Positions 10,656-21,923 of a stretch of DNA of 64,000 nt are shown piece after piece. Position numbers and translations under genes: made by a program. Position 1 is the stretch's first letter. Each line of letters opens with the position of its first letter. The DNA comes from Phaeosaccion multiseriatum. Its lineage: Eukaryota > Ochrophyta, other classes. The stretch lies in contig OZ218953.1 of assembly GCA_965112735.1 (NCBI GenBank), positions 3,596,001 through 3,660,000 of the forward strand, in the 5' to 3' direction. Under the pieces are notes generated by a model, which searched no databases, was not told where the DNA came from, and saw nothing but the letters and a program-made list of their open reading frames with translations.

Positions 10656-11255
10656 GCAAAACTGAGCGTTGCCATCACTACACGTGCAGACACGAGCTGC
10701 AAGGCACTTCACCCCTCCCTCCTCCCTGCCCCTCGACACTCACCGAGCTCCGGCCCATTAGGTAGAGCGCCGCCATGTACAGAAAAGCCCTATCCCACGT
10801 CACCTTCATCTCCCCCGACCCACTCCCCGCTCCCGCCCTCCCTGCCGAGGAGAGGACGGAGATGGGCGGGAGCGTGGACGGCACGTGGCCGCAAAAGAGG
10901 GTGAGCAGGCCGCCCAGAATGGCCAGAGGGCCTGTGGAGAGGCGGGAAGACAGAGCCAGTGCGGCTCCGCCTGCCAGGGAGTGCACCAGCAGCAGGAAGG
11001 TGCCGAACTTGGCGCTGCCCATCTCTCGCTCCAGCACGCGGAACGTGTACGTGAGATGCATGCCTGTTGTGTGTGTTTGTGTGTGTGACAGGGGGGGGCG
11101 CGTGGTCGGGAGCTTGAGGATGGGAGAGCGAGAGACGGGCGACAGCAGGTTGCCAGAGCGGTTCTCTTTCTCCTCAGGCTCTACAAGTGTGTGCTCATAG
11201 CGATGCGTACTACCAGGTCGGGAGACCAACTTTGCCCCACCCGCAGAGCACTTCG

Positions 11256-11301
<46 letters not shown>

Positions 11302-11878
11302 ACTATTCTCTCTCTCGTCTCTTATCTGCCTGTGATCCAGCCTCCCCAGCCCTGGTGCTGTCCACTGGCACTTTCCCTGCCCTTCGCTCGTACCTGTCAG
11401 CAAGTGCCCGAGGCTGGGGTACACGGCGAAGCTCGTGAAGCCGGCAAAGAGCAGCTTGCCCCACCGCCCCTCCGACACCATCCGTGATAGGCCTGCCGTC
11501 GTCATCCCTCCACCTCCGCCTGCACCTCCCCAGCTAGCTGCCTCTGGGCCACCTGCCCGTAGGCAGGCTATGCTAGATATCACAGTGACGATCATCATCG
11601 CCTTCGTCACCGGAGCCCGAGCTGCACAGCGGAGGTGCCGCAGGGACGGGCGGGGCAGAGGCGGGCGTGGGGGAAAGAGGATCAGCCCAGTCAGCTCCGG
11701 ATGCAAGAACGGAAAGAGAGAGAGAGAGAGAGAGAGAGCGGGAAGGGGGGGGGGGGGGGTGGGGGGAGAGAGAGAGGGAGAGAGGGACAGGACGAGGAGA
11801 GGAGAGGGAGGCGAGAGAGGCGAGAAGGGAGCCGCAGTGAGGGGCGGCCTTACCGAAGCCTGGCGGTTGCCACGTCAT
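9733..11878 (-). CDS. UBAC2: UBAC2-like rhomboid-fold membrane protein with C-terminal UBA domain
   Basis: UBAC2 is an ER membrane pseudoprotease of the rhomboid/derlin group that works in ER-associated degradation; its UBA domain binds ubiquitin. Six exons fit in phase: 11854-11878, 11394-11621, 10744-11063, 10506-10590, 10288-10388 and 9733-9978, giving 334 residues, close to the human length. Landmarks appear in the family order: APVTKAMMIV at the first membrane segment, YTFRVLEREMGSAKFGTFLL (human FRIFERRYGSRKFASFLL), CGGMVALLYASSKGL, then PIRRLFSILDP. The UBA domain is at residues 290-334, with the MGF loop in ALMGMGFQREAVVGAL and a final NKLLGGS. No catalytic Ser-His pair is apparent, as expected. 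The (GAA)n run lies in the last intron. Confidence 0.9.
10109..10179. repeat. (GAA)n microsatellite in the last intron of the UBAC2-like gene
   Basis: About 23 GAA units. On the sense (minus) strand this is (TTC)n, upstream of the 3' splice site at 9979. Confidence 0.95.
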
Positions 11879-12366
11879 ACTCGCTGCTTCACTCCCTCAG
11901 CGCCCGACGGGAGCTAAGGCTGTCTTCTACCGCTTGAGAGCATTCTCAACGGGCAATGAGGCAGAAATGCGGTCATTGACGTCAACTGCCATCTCCCTTT
12001 CCAAACCAACGTTACAAGCAATTTTTTCTCATCTTCTTAAGGGCTGGCGAAAGCGCGCGCGCGCAACTCACATCCTATCCCCTCCCATACAGACGACGTC
12101 GTGCTTCTATTTCAGCAAACTCAGATTCTCCCGCGGCCTTGAGCCTTCTAAAGGAGGCATCCAGCTCGGCGATGCATTTTCGCGCCTTCCTTTTCCCCCT
12201 TTCCCCACACCCTCTCCAGCTGCGGTAGTACCACGACCAGTGCTTGGTCAGGCAGATGACTTTCACTGGAGATATCTTCTTCGGAAGGAGCTTACCCACA
12301 GCGGAGGCGAAGGCATAATTGGTGCTCTGTCTTCCAGTCTTGAGAGTTGTTTCCTGATCAGAAGCC
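11879..12366. promoter_or_regulatory. Divergent intergenic region (UBAC2-like minus, ZZ gene plus)
   Basis: The two flanking genes point away from each other with 488 bases between start codons, so both promoters must lie here unless an upstream exon exists. A CTTCCAG just before 12338 could be an acceptor for a 5' exon of the right-hand gene. I see no clear TATA box. Confidence 0.4.
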
Positions 12367-12945
12367 ATGCCTGGGCTTCGAGCCTACGCGGAGGAGAGGA
12401 GGGCTGTAGAGCGGATGAGGGTGGCCGCCGAGGAGTCTCGCGCACAGCGAGAAGCGGAAGCCAAAGCCGCGGCCGAAGCCCGGAAAGCTGCCAAAGCAGA
12501 GGAGGCCAGGCACGCCGCTGCGTTGAAGGAAGCAGCGCGAGCCAAGGAGGAAGCCGAGGCCGCTGCAAAGCTGATACGCAGGCAGGACTTGGAACTTCAG
12601 GTTGGGCTGATGCAGGACAGACACGAGGAAGTGTACCTCCGTCAGCGGCTGGAGGCAGAGGGGCAGCAGCGAAGCAAGAGGGTGATCGCAGACCGCTGGA
12701 CCAAAACCTTTGCTGGCCAGGCCGCGTATGCGCAGCGCTATGAGCGTACAAGAGAGCAGTTGCTAGCCTCGTGGACCCAACAGCGCTCGTCTATGACTCT
12801 CCGTGAGACACTTGCCGCCAGAGAAGCCGCCGAAGAAGCTGCCGAGGGAGAAGAGGAAGGGCAGAAGGAGGAAAGACGGGAGGGCAAGGATAGTGTAGGG
12901 AACCCGGCAGGAAGCCTGGAGGGAGGGAAGGCGGAGGACCATCAT

Positions 12946-12990
<45 letters not shown>

Positions 12991-15900
12991 GAGGAGGAGG
13001 AGGACGTCAACGCCCTTGATATCGGCGGCGAGGACGAATTGAGCCGTCTCGGGGCGCTAGTGCTCTTCGGATGGCTAGGCAAGTGGTACGAAGCGGTCTT
13101 GTCAACGCCATTGCACACTCAGCCCCAGGAGGGCAGCGTCCGCCTCACCTTGGTTGAAGGTGAGTGAGCAACGCAGAAATCGACGACACGAGAGGTCTGG
13201 ATGCAATCGCGTAGCGCACTACTCCCGACCCTTAGCATTCATCCCAGTACTGCGACTCCATTGCTGCCTGAGTCGAACCATTCCTGACGACCGTTCCTGA
13301 CGATGGCTACTCTCTGTTGGACCCACCTCTCCTCCCCCCTCCCCTCGCTGACCACTGACCCTGACCTCTATGGCCTTCCTGTGGCCCGCCCACAGGCGAT
13401 GGAGATGACGCGGTGTGTGCAGGAGTGGTGGGCCCGGGCGGCGGGGGGGGACGCAGGGGTTTCCGCTCGCTCACGGTCCAGCGCGACACCGCGGCCTTCT
13501 TCCGCATGAAGCACGCTATGCTTGACACGAGGCCCACCTTCCCGCGCTTGGAGGGGGGGGGACTCGAGAGAGAGTTCGACGCAGCAGTAGCGGGTGGTCG
13601 TGGGGGTAATGGTCATGGCGAGGACGGCAGTAGGACGTATGGCGGCGCTCCAGGACCACCACCTTCACCTCTCTCACCTCCGCCTTTCTCGCCCTCGGCT
13701 CTCTCGCCCTCGAGGGGCATGGCCTCTGCGGCGGGGCACCTCCCAAGGCCCGGGGGCTTTGTGCGCGTGCATCTGGTCGCCAGGGAGGAGCAGCTGCTGT
13801 GGCGGCGCCTGGGTGCGTATCCCGTGGGTAGGGTCGAGCAGTGCCATGTGGCGCAGGACACTGTCACGCTCACTGTCCTCAGCCTCGTCATGAGTGGCAG
13901 CAGCAGCAGTCATACGGGTAGTAGCAGCAGCAGCAGCAGTGAGCTCCAGGGGCAGGTCAGGGAGGGCACGGGCAGCGACTCTTCGGACACGCGAGGGAGG
14001 GACGCTTGGAGGGCAGGTGGAGAGCGTGGTCACAGGAGTGGCGGCGGTGGAAAAGAAGCTGGTGATGGTGATGGTGATGGTGATGGCAGCCACAATCAAT
14101 GGGAGCAGGAGGAGAGCGAGGAGGAGCACAAGGGGAAGGAGGAGCAGAAGGAGGAGAAGGAGGAGAAGGAGGGGGAGGACGAGGAGGAGAAGGACGGAGG
14201 TGGTGGGGGCGCTTTCCTTGTCACCGGCAGTAACCGCGTCGCGTACAGTGGGGGGGAGACGATGGTGCTCCACACCACGCGAATCAGCGCCATCTGTGCC
14301 GCCGAGTACCGCCGAGTAGAGGCCATCATCACGCGCTTCCGCTCGGAGAAGCTGCTGCGCCTTAGAAAGACTCTACTCCCCCTGCAGCCTCTCTTGTTAC
14401 AGCGCCACTCGGGGGTGGTCGATCACGAGCACGTGTCCGTGATGTTGTGGCTTCTCAGGGGCCGGAGGAGGAGGCGGCGCCGGAGAGGGAGGAGACACTG
14501 CTGCACCGGCGAGGGGCCAGGCGGGGGGAGGGGGAGGGCTCGACCACAGGTGGCCGCCGCCGCCGCAGCAGCAGCAGTTGGTGATACAGCAGCGGCGGTA
14601 CGGGGTGGTGCGTCGGAATGGGGGCCTTGGGAGTATGCAGGCAGTGGAGAGGACGAGTGTGCGGATACAGGCGACAGGGGCGTCAGCGGTGTAGAAGGTG
14701 ACAGGGGGGCACCCACACGGCTCGACGAGGAGGGGAAGGAAGAGGAGAGCAGAGAACAGACAGCAGCACAAGACGGGACGCAGCAAGAGGAGGGCCTTCG
14801 GGATGATGCGGTCAGTAGGGAAGAGGAGGAGGAAGGAGAGACGAAGGAAGATAAGGAGGAGGGGAGGGACGAGGAGGCGGAGGACGAGGAAGAGAAGGAA
14901 GAGGAGGAGGAGGAGGAGGAGGAGGAGGAGGAGGAGGAGGAGGAGGAGGAGGAGGAGGAGGAGGAGGAGGAGGAGGAGGAGGAGGAGGAGGAGGAGGAGG
15001 AGGAGGAGGAGGAGGTGGACATCATTCAGCTCAAGATTACCTTGTCTTCGGACCCTTCCGCCACGCTGGTCCTGCACCTCCGTGCTGCGGATGCGCTCTC
15101 CAGCGGTGGGCTGCGGGGCAAGGAGGTGCTTTGTCTGTCGCCCCGTCAGCGCCGCAGCCTGTGCCTGAGACTGTGCTCTCGTCTCGAAGTGAGGAACGGT
15201 GCTCTCCTGTTGGGACCTCTTCTCGAGGAGAAGGAGAAGGAAGAGGAGGAGGGAGAGGAGGAGGAGAACGAGGAGGAGCAGGAGAAGAAGGAGGAGGAGG
15301 AGAAGATGGTAGTGCATGGGGAGATGGCAGCTGACGGGGTGGTCCCCAAGGGGTGCCGATGGAGCCGCCTGTGGCGAGGCCGGGCCGCTCTGGAGGGCGT
15401 GACCGTGCGGGTGGAGGTCTATCGGGTGCCATCCCCGGGCACAGGGATACGCATCGAGGTGACCCAACAGAGCGAACAGAGCGGCGGGGAGGGGGGGGAG
15501 GAGGCCTCAGAGGCACTCACAGGCCCAGGGGGGCACAAAAGGGGCGAACCCTTCACGGCAGCAGGCGGCGTCCCCCCCCTCGGGGAGCATGTCTTCGCCT
15601 TCGAGCTGACGCCTGCCCACTGGAGGTGCCTGGCACGGCCGCGGCTGAACTGGATGACACCCGAGCAGCAGCGAAGCTTTGCAGCGAGGTGAGCGAACGG
15701 GCCGCGTGTCAGGCAGGCAAGCAGGGCAGGCAAGCACGTTCCTCTACCCGTGAAGCGTGGCTGCGCTCGAACGGAGGCATATGGGCATGCACGATGCCTC
15801 TTCCCCTGTGACTACCCTGTGACTCACTCCTCGTCTCTTCTCTCTCTGCCCTGCTCTTTGTGCCCTCTCTCCGCAGCCTTGCGTCGCATCTCTGTGCTCG

Positions 15901-18900
15901 AGATGGCAGTCCATGCATAGCACTGGGAGGGGCCTTGCACCGTCCGCAGGGCTTCCTCCCCGTCCCCTGCCATCCCCCCCTGAATCAGGATGATACTGGA
16001 CGACCAAAAACGAGGACTGGTCTTGACGGAGACGTTTCCTCACCGGCTGCTGCGGAAGCGACCTTCTGCGCCTATTGCCCACTGCTTCCCCCACCGGCAG
16101 ACACAGATGCTTCTACCACTTCCAGCCATGTGCGTCGTGCTCCTCCGCCCCCGAAGGGCCTGGCATTGGATGGCTCTTCGAAGGCGATGAGCAAGCGGCG
16201 GGCCGGGCTCTGCGCATGCAAGCGCATATATTCGACCTCGCTGCTGCCGCGGCTGCCGCTGCCCAGCGGCTCAGTGTCCAGCCCTGTTACCACTACTGAC
16301 AGCACCAGCAGCACCACCACTGGCCATAGGAGTAGTAGCAGGAGGAGGAGTAGGGGGGTCTCCGAAACGAGGTGGATAGTGAGCGTGGACCTCGATGAGG
16401 GCGACAAGGGGGCGCTCCTCCTCACGGCCTTGAGCATCAGGCAACGCACGCAGCAGGAGCGAGAGGAGGGGCTTCGGATGGAACAGGCGAGACAAGCAGC
16501 AGCAGCGACAGCAACGGCAGCAGGAGGAGGGCGAGGAGGAGGGTCCTCCCAGCGCCTTTTGGAGAACGATTGGCAGCGCGCGGCCCGAGAGAGGCAGCAG
16601 CGGCTTAAAGAACGTGTTAGCGTGCGGCGCAGAGCAAAGGTTTCGCAGGCCGAGTGGCACGGCTTGGGCTACGGGCCGCTGCAGTGGATGAGCCACGCGC
16701 AGAAGCGTCTGCTCGCGGAGGTGGCGTGCGAGTGGCTCCGAGCGGGCTTGGCGACGGAGCAGGAGGACGCAGGGCCGAATCAGGCTTCGGAGGAGGAGGA
16801 GGAGGAGGAGGAGGGCGAACAGCAGCGGCGACAAAACCGGAGCCTGCTGAGCCTGTCGCCGCTACCGCTGCAGCTACATCCGTGCTTGGCTTCCGGAAAG
16901 GTGAGGGAGGGGGCCGCGGAGACTGAAGGCAGCGACCTTGTGTGTTGTATCTCGGACCGCGGACACTCGCTGCGGGTGACGGTTCATCACATCGAGAGGG
17001 GCCCGGCCACACACAATGCGCTGGTGGTCGGGCACGAGGAGTGGGAGTCGGCCACAGGCTTCGGGCCCTTGCGCTGGCTGCCGGCAACACATAGGGCCTA
17101 CCTCGCATGGCGCGTGCTTCACAGGGTGGTTCTTCAGGTGGGTAGAGGCATATGGAGAGGCAGGGGCACTTGGAGGGAGGGAGTACCGTCTGTGGTTGGG
17201 GTCCGGCGCATCCATAAGTTGAACAAAGCCCTGAGACACAACACACTCCTTGATGCATGTGTCGTGAGGGGCTTCTGGAGAATCGTGGACTGCCGTCCAT
17301 CACCTCCGCAGCAACCCCAAAGTGACCCTCCTCCCCGCTCACTCCTCCTCCCCTCTTGCCTCTCTGTCGCTCTGCCCTACTGAACTCGCTTCCTTGGTCC
17401 AACAGGCGAAGAGCAGCAGCAGCCGCGAAGGAGCCGCGCAGAAGGTGCAGCTACACCTGCGGGCGGACGAGCCTATCCTTGTGTGGACGGGGCAGGTGCA
17501 CGCCCCTCGCTGCTCGGCGCACATCGAAGAGCAAGTAGTCGTGAAGGCCTTCGACACGGGCAGGGACATTCTGCTCAAGGTGAAGGACACCTACGGGGTT
17601 TCTGTGGCCGACGTGTGCGTGGGCTTCGACACGTGGGAAGAGCACATGCGCACCTCTGCCCACCGCGGATTCCCCTCGGTCCATTCACCACAGGTGAGGA
17701 GGAGGGAGAGAGAGGAGGAGAGAGGGAGAGAGGAAGATAGGGAAAGGAGGAGAGGCGGGTACTAACGGGCATGACTATGCTCAGGCCCCCGCTACTCTCT
17801 GCTCTGAGGGAAGAGAGAGGCAAGTGCCTGTCTGCCTGTCTGCTCTGCCTGCCTGCCCGCCCGCCCGCCCTGCTTGTGAGCATCCTGTCTCGAGCTCGTT
17901 GGGAAGTTGCCATTCTCTCTCGGGTCGCGAAAGCTGTTCCAGAGAGTGAAAAGAGTCATGTGGAAGGCATGTCGCGCCTCGCCTTGGCGCTCTCTGTGCG
18001 CCGCCGTGCCAGTCACTACTGAGCCAAAGAGACTCCTTTCCACACACTCACGTTACTCACGCACACACCGCCGCACCGCCTGTCACCACCCCTTCCTCTG
18101 TCCCGGCTCCTACCGGCGTACCTACCGGAGCAGATCGGCGCTCGCATGCACCGCTCGTTGCCCCGCCTCATCAGGAAAGGGTTCACCAGCGTGTCCGCCC
18201 GCTTCGTGGCCAGGAGGAACGCCGACGCGCTGGACTGGTTGGGCATTGACTTACCCAAATACGGAGAGGTGGTGATCCAAGACACAGCACCCACCCCCTT
18301 TAAGAGCTTCAGTCAGGCCATCGCGGAAGCGGCGCTGGGCCTGGACGGCACGGAGGGGGGCCGAAAGGACCCCGGGGTGGAGGCGCACAACCTTGCGCAG
18401 GACAAGGCCAAGCTGCGAACCGCAATGTTACTGAAAATGATCGAGACTTTCAAGAAGTACGTGCCTGCTCTTGGTGTACGCTGTTGGGTCTCTGAGGTTG
18501 GGTGTCTGCTAGTGGGCCACGCGTCGCCGCCATCCACGCACTCTACTCGAGGTTCTGTCTGCCTGGCTGTCTTTCTGTCTCTCTCTCTCTCTCTCTGTCC
18601 CCCACGTCTCCCAATGTCCCCATCTCACTCTTACGTCCTCCCCCGCCCGTCCGCCGCCGCCCCCTCCTCCTTCTCCTCCTTCTCCTCCGCCTCCTCCTCC
18701 TCCTCCTCCTCCTCCTCCTCCTCCTCCTCCTCCTCCTCCTCCTCCTCCTCCTCCTCCTCCTCCTCCTCCTCCTCCTCCTCCTCCTCCTCCTCCTCCTCCT
18801 CCTCCTCCTCCTCCTCCTCCTCCTCCTCCTCCTCCTCCTCCTCCTCCTCCTCCTCCTCCTCCTCCTCCTCCTCCTCCTCCTCCTCCTCCTCCTCCTCCTC

Positions 18901-20763
18901 CTCCTCCTCCTCCTCCTCCTCCTCCTCCTCCTCCTCCTCCTCCTCCTCCTCCTCCTCCTCCTCCTCCTCCTCCTCCTCCTCCTCCTCCTCCTCCTCCTCC
19001 TCCTCCTCCTCCTCCTCCTCCTCCTCCTCCTCCTCCTCCTCCTCCTCCTCCTCCTCCTCCTCCTCCTCCTCCTCCTCCTCCTCCTCCTCCTCCTCCTCCT
19101 CCTCCTCCTCCTCCTCCTCCTCCTCCTCCTCCTCCTCCTCCTCCTCCTCCTCCTCCTCCTCCTCCTCCTCCTCCTCCTCCTCCTCCTCCTCCTCCTCCTC
19201 CTCCTCCTCCTCCTCCTCCTCCTCCTCCTCCTCCTCCTCCTCCTCCTCCTCCTCCCCTCTGCCTCGAAAGGAATAAAGCTGCCGAGGGGGTGAGCTCCAC
19301 TCCTCCGAAAGAGGGAGACGCACCGGCGGATGGCAAGTACCACGCCGAGGGAGCACTCCAACCCCCGCCTAAGTCCCCAGCCCAGTCACAGGCCAAGCCT
19401 CAGCACCAGGCGCAGCTCCTTGCCCAACCCGACCCCTTGGAGGAGCTGCAGGCTCTTGAGCAGGTCAAGAGAGAGCTGAAGCACCAACTGCGCACCCAGT
19501 GTCGGTGCTGCGGAGAGACGAAGGGCAAGGGTCACGGCAAGAGGTGTGCGCACACAAAGCGCTTGTGTCAGCCCTGCCGAGTGGTGGACGTGGTGAGGGC
19601 TCGGCAGAGGCTGGTACTGGCTCCGACGGCGGGCGAGGTTGACGCGTTGTCCTCTACGGGTATGCAACAGTCGGGGCCGCGGCCGGAGCACGACGAGGGG
19701 AGCGACCACAACAGCGAAGACTACGGTGAGAGAGGCAGAGAGAGAGGGAGAGATGGACGTGGATGGGTATGGATGGGTAGGTATCTGCCTTCTGTGCGGG
19801 AGTGCGGGGTCGACAGGCGAGGACAAACGGTACCCCTTCTTGGCGCTCATGCATTTCCCGCCCCGTCTTTCTCCCCATGCACCACTGCCCTGCTGCCTCT
19901 TGCTGCCTCTACAGAGTGGGTGACGGACAGCGAAGGCGAGGAAAACCCCGTGTTCCAGTGCGATGTGTGTGCGCAGATGATCTCCGGGGAGGAGGAGGAC
20001 CGCTTCACCTGCCTCGACTGCGATGACTTCGACTTGTGCCAGGGATGCTTCATCACATACAAGGTGGGGTATGGAGACGGGTATGGAGTGTGGGGTATCC
20101 AGTGTGAGGGGGTATATGGGCGTGTGGAGTGTGGGGTATGAGGTATAGAGTATGGAGAAAAGGGCAAGGAGGGGGGGGGACGAGTGTGAGGGGTATGAGG
20201 GGAGGGGGGAAGAGGGATGGAGTACGGGGTGTGAGAGGGTATATGGGGTGTGGGGTATCCAGTGTGAGGGGGTATATGGGCGTTAGAGTGTGGGGTATGA
20301 GGTATGGAGTATGGAGTACGGGGTGTGAGAGGGTATATGGAGTGTGGGGTATCCAGTGTGAGGGGGTATATGGGCGTGTAGAGTGTGGGGTATGAGGTAT
20401 GGAGTATGGAGTACGTACGGGGTGTGGGGTTTGAAGAGTGTGGAGTGTGGGGTATGGGGTATGCCCTGCTGTAACTAACCAAGACGTCGTATTAATCTGT
20501 CAGCTTTTTTATGTCGTTTGTCGCCCCCCACCTCTCCGTCCATGCTTCCACCCCCCCGCCAGGCCCAAGAAAAGCAGGGCAAGTTTCAAACCCCCACAGG
20601 AGCGCCCCTCACTGCAACACAGAGGCCGCATACGCACCACAGCTCGCACAGGATGCAGCGCATTCAGGCCGGAGGGGCTCAGGCCGGCGCGGCGCTGGTC
20701 GAAACAGTCTCAGCCTCCCCTCTGCGAGAGCGTAGTGTCACCTCCGGGCTCGGCAAGGGTTAG
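12367..20763 (+). CDS. Large coiled-coil protein with acidic run, CxxC cluster and C-terminal ZZ zinc finger
   Basis: Eight exons fit in phase: 12367-13159, 13396-15688, 15877-17137, 17406-17693, 18134-18456, 19271-19725, 19915-20063 and 20563-20763, giving 1,920 residues. Residues 1-150 are an Ala, Glu and Arg-rich coiled coil, followed by a poly-Gln run. Around 765-805 is a run of about 40 Glu encoded by (GAG)n. The middle holds conserved-looking blocks (GFVRVHLVAREEQLLWRRL; HGLGYGPLQWMSHAQKRLL; GFGPLRWLPATHRAYLAW) that I do not recognise. At 1729-1755 is a CRCCGE ... LCQPC cluster, probably zinc-binding. The ZZ finger (about 1815-1885) has CDVC, CLDCDDFDLCQGC and, in the next exon, the final HSSHRM His pair. 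ZZ fingers bind N-terminal tails or other proteins. Overall role unknown. A further 5' exon is possible. Confidence 0.75.
12949..12996 (+). repeat. (CAG)n coding microsatellite (poly-Gln)
   Basis: CAG run in the first exon of the ZZ-finger gene, followed by GAG units, encoding Gln then Glu. Confidence 0.9.
14896..15015 (+). repeat. (GAG)n coding microsatellite (poly-Glu)
   Basis: About 40 GAG units inside exon 2 of the ZZ-finger gene. The frame is open on both sides and continues into ordinary-looking protein. Confidence 0.95.
18690..19256 (+). repeat. (CTC)n microsatellite of about 567 bases in a ZZ-gene intron
   Basis: About 189 near-perfect CTC units that end about 14 bases before the predicted 3' splice site at 19270. 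It creates long spurious frames (poly-Ser, poly-Leu, and on the other strand poly-Glu, poly-Arg, poly-Gly), none of which is a gene. The flanking exons join in phase only if it is removed. Confidence 0.95.
20086..20460 (+). repeat. G/T-rich minisatellite in the penultimate ZZ-gene intron
   Basis: Three or so imperfect copies of a unit near 100 bases containing GTGTGGGGTATCCAGTGTG and GGGGTATATGGGCGT, with shorter GTATGGAGTA repeats. It splits the ZZ finger's coding sequence. Confidence 0.85.
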
Positions 20764-21404
20764 GGTTAGGAGGTACGGGGGTAGTAGAGCCGTAGCAGTT
20801 GGTGATACGGCACCAGCAAGGCCGCGGAGAGGATGCTCGCCCACAGTCCAAACTCTTGGTTTGGTACTGTAGACAGTGGTGTATGACGCATGTCGTCGCA
20901 TGACTCTGCTCGAGAGCCTCGTGCCCAAATCGATAGACCAGCGTTCTTCGCTCTCACTTGCCTTCACGTTTATTCGTATGTGTTACCTGCGCGGTGGTGG
21001 CACAGTACACAATACGCGAGTATCAAAGACCTCTCAACTTCTCACGGCCTGGCGAACGACGGCGGCCCTGATTCACTCCCGCAATGGCCCCTGCCTGTAT
21101 CACGCCTTCCCTCTTGCTCTCAGCCTTGTGTGAGTTGGATTCGCCAGCGTGTCTCGGGGGGGGTGGGGGGGGCAAGGGCCAAGCCTTCGGCCCTTCGGCA
21201 GCTCCCGCGGCGCCCTCCCGAGAGAAAGAGCTAACCCCCCCCCCCCCCGCCCCTCCTCTCCCCACCCTCGGCCTTCTCCCCTGCGCAACGCCTCGCCTCC
21301 GCCTGCTTGCGCTCTTCGCCCCTGCTCGGCCCCGAGGGTGCTCGGCAGCATCGAAGGAGCGATGGCAAACTTTGCGGCCATCTCGGGGGCCCGCCAGTAG
21401 CCTC

Positions 21405-21457
<53 letters not shown>

Positions 21458-21923
21458 GTGAGAGAATGTGATACCGGGCCTCAGAGCCGACAAGCCCCCA
21501 CCAAGTAGTCCCCATCCGGTCGAACAGGAAGCATGGCCACAGGGTACACAGGTGCACAGTAGGTGCGGACCCCTTCTCGCTGCAGTAAAAAAAAGCGTCC
21601 CTTGGGTCTGCGAGCGATGCCTCGAGCGAGTCCTCCTTCGAGTCATAAATATGCCCATGCACATGGGTGGGTGCGAGGAGGGCAGCAGCAGCAGCAGCAG
21701 CAGCAGCGCGACAGTGTTGAATCTGGCAAGCGAGACGTCGAGACGGGCGCAAAGGCCACGCGTAGGCTACTCGCTCGAGCAGCTCAGCTGGCACATCAAT
21801 AGTCTGCTGTCAGTCGGGGTGCGTATCGCTGCGTCAAGGCAAGACAAGACGTGCTCCCTCTCACTCTCTTGGAGACTGACCCCAAGTATGGGCAAGAGGA
21901 GACGCCTGGCTGGACCCAATCAC
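20764..21923. other. Intergenic region after the ZZ gene
   Basis: Holds a (CA)n run at 21408-21453, C-rich and G-rich homopolymer patches, and a short CAG run near 21687. Open frames exist on both strands but show no domain or matching splice set. I see no gene I can support. Confidence 0.4.

Noticed and set aside
18502-19396. Very long frames of poly-Ser, poly-Leu, poly-Gly, poly-Arg and poly-Glu on both strands
   Set aside because: They are translations of the CTC microsatellite in an intron. The flanking exons join in phase without it.
20757-20770. Two TTAGGG units, telomere-like
   Set aside because: Only two copies, overlapping the stop codon of the ZZ-finger gene. Not a telomere or a clear internal telomeric array.
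21100-21400. A minus-strand frame with YWRAPEMA, resembling a kinase APE motif
   Set aside because: No other kinase motif (DFG, HRD) is near in any frame, and the surroundings are low-complexity.
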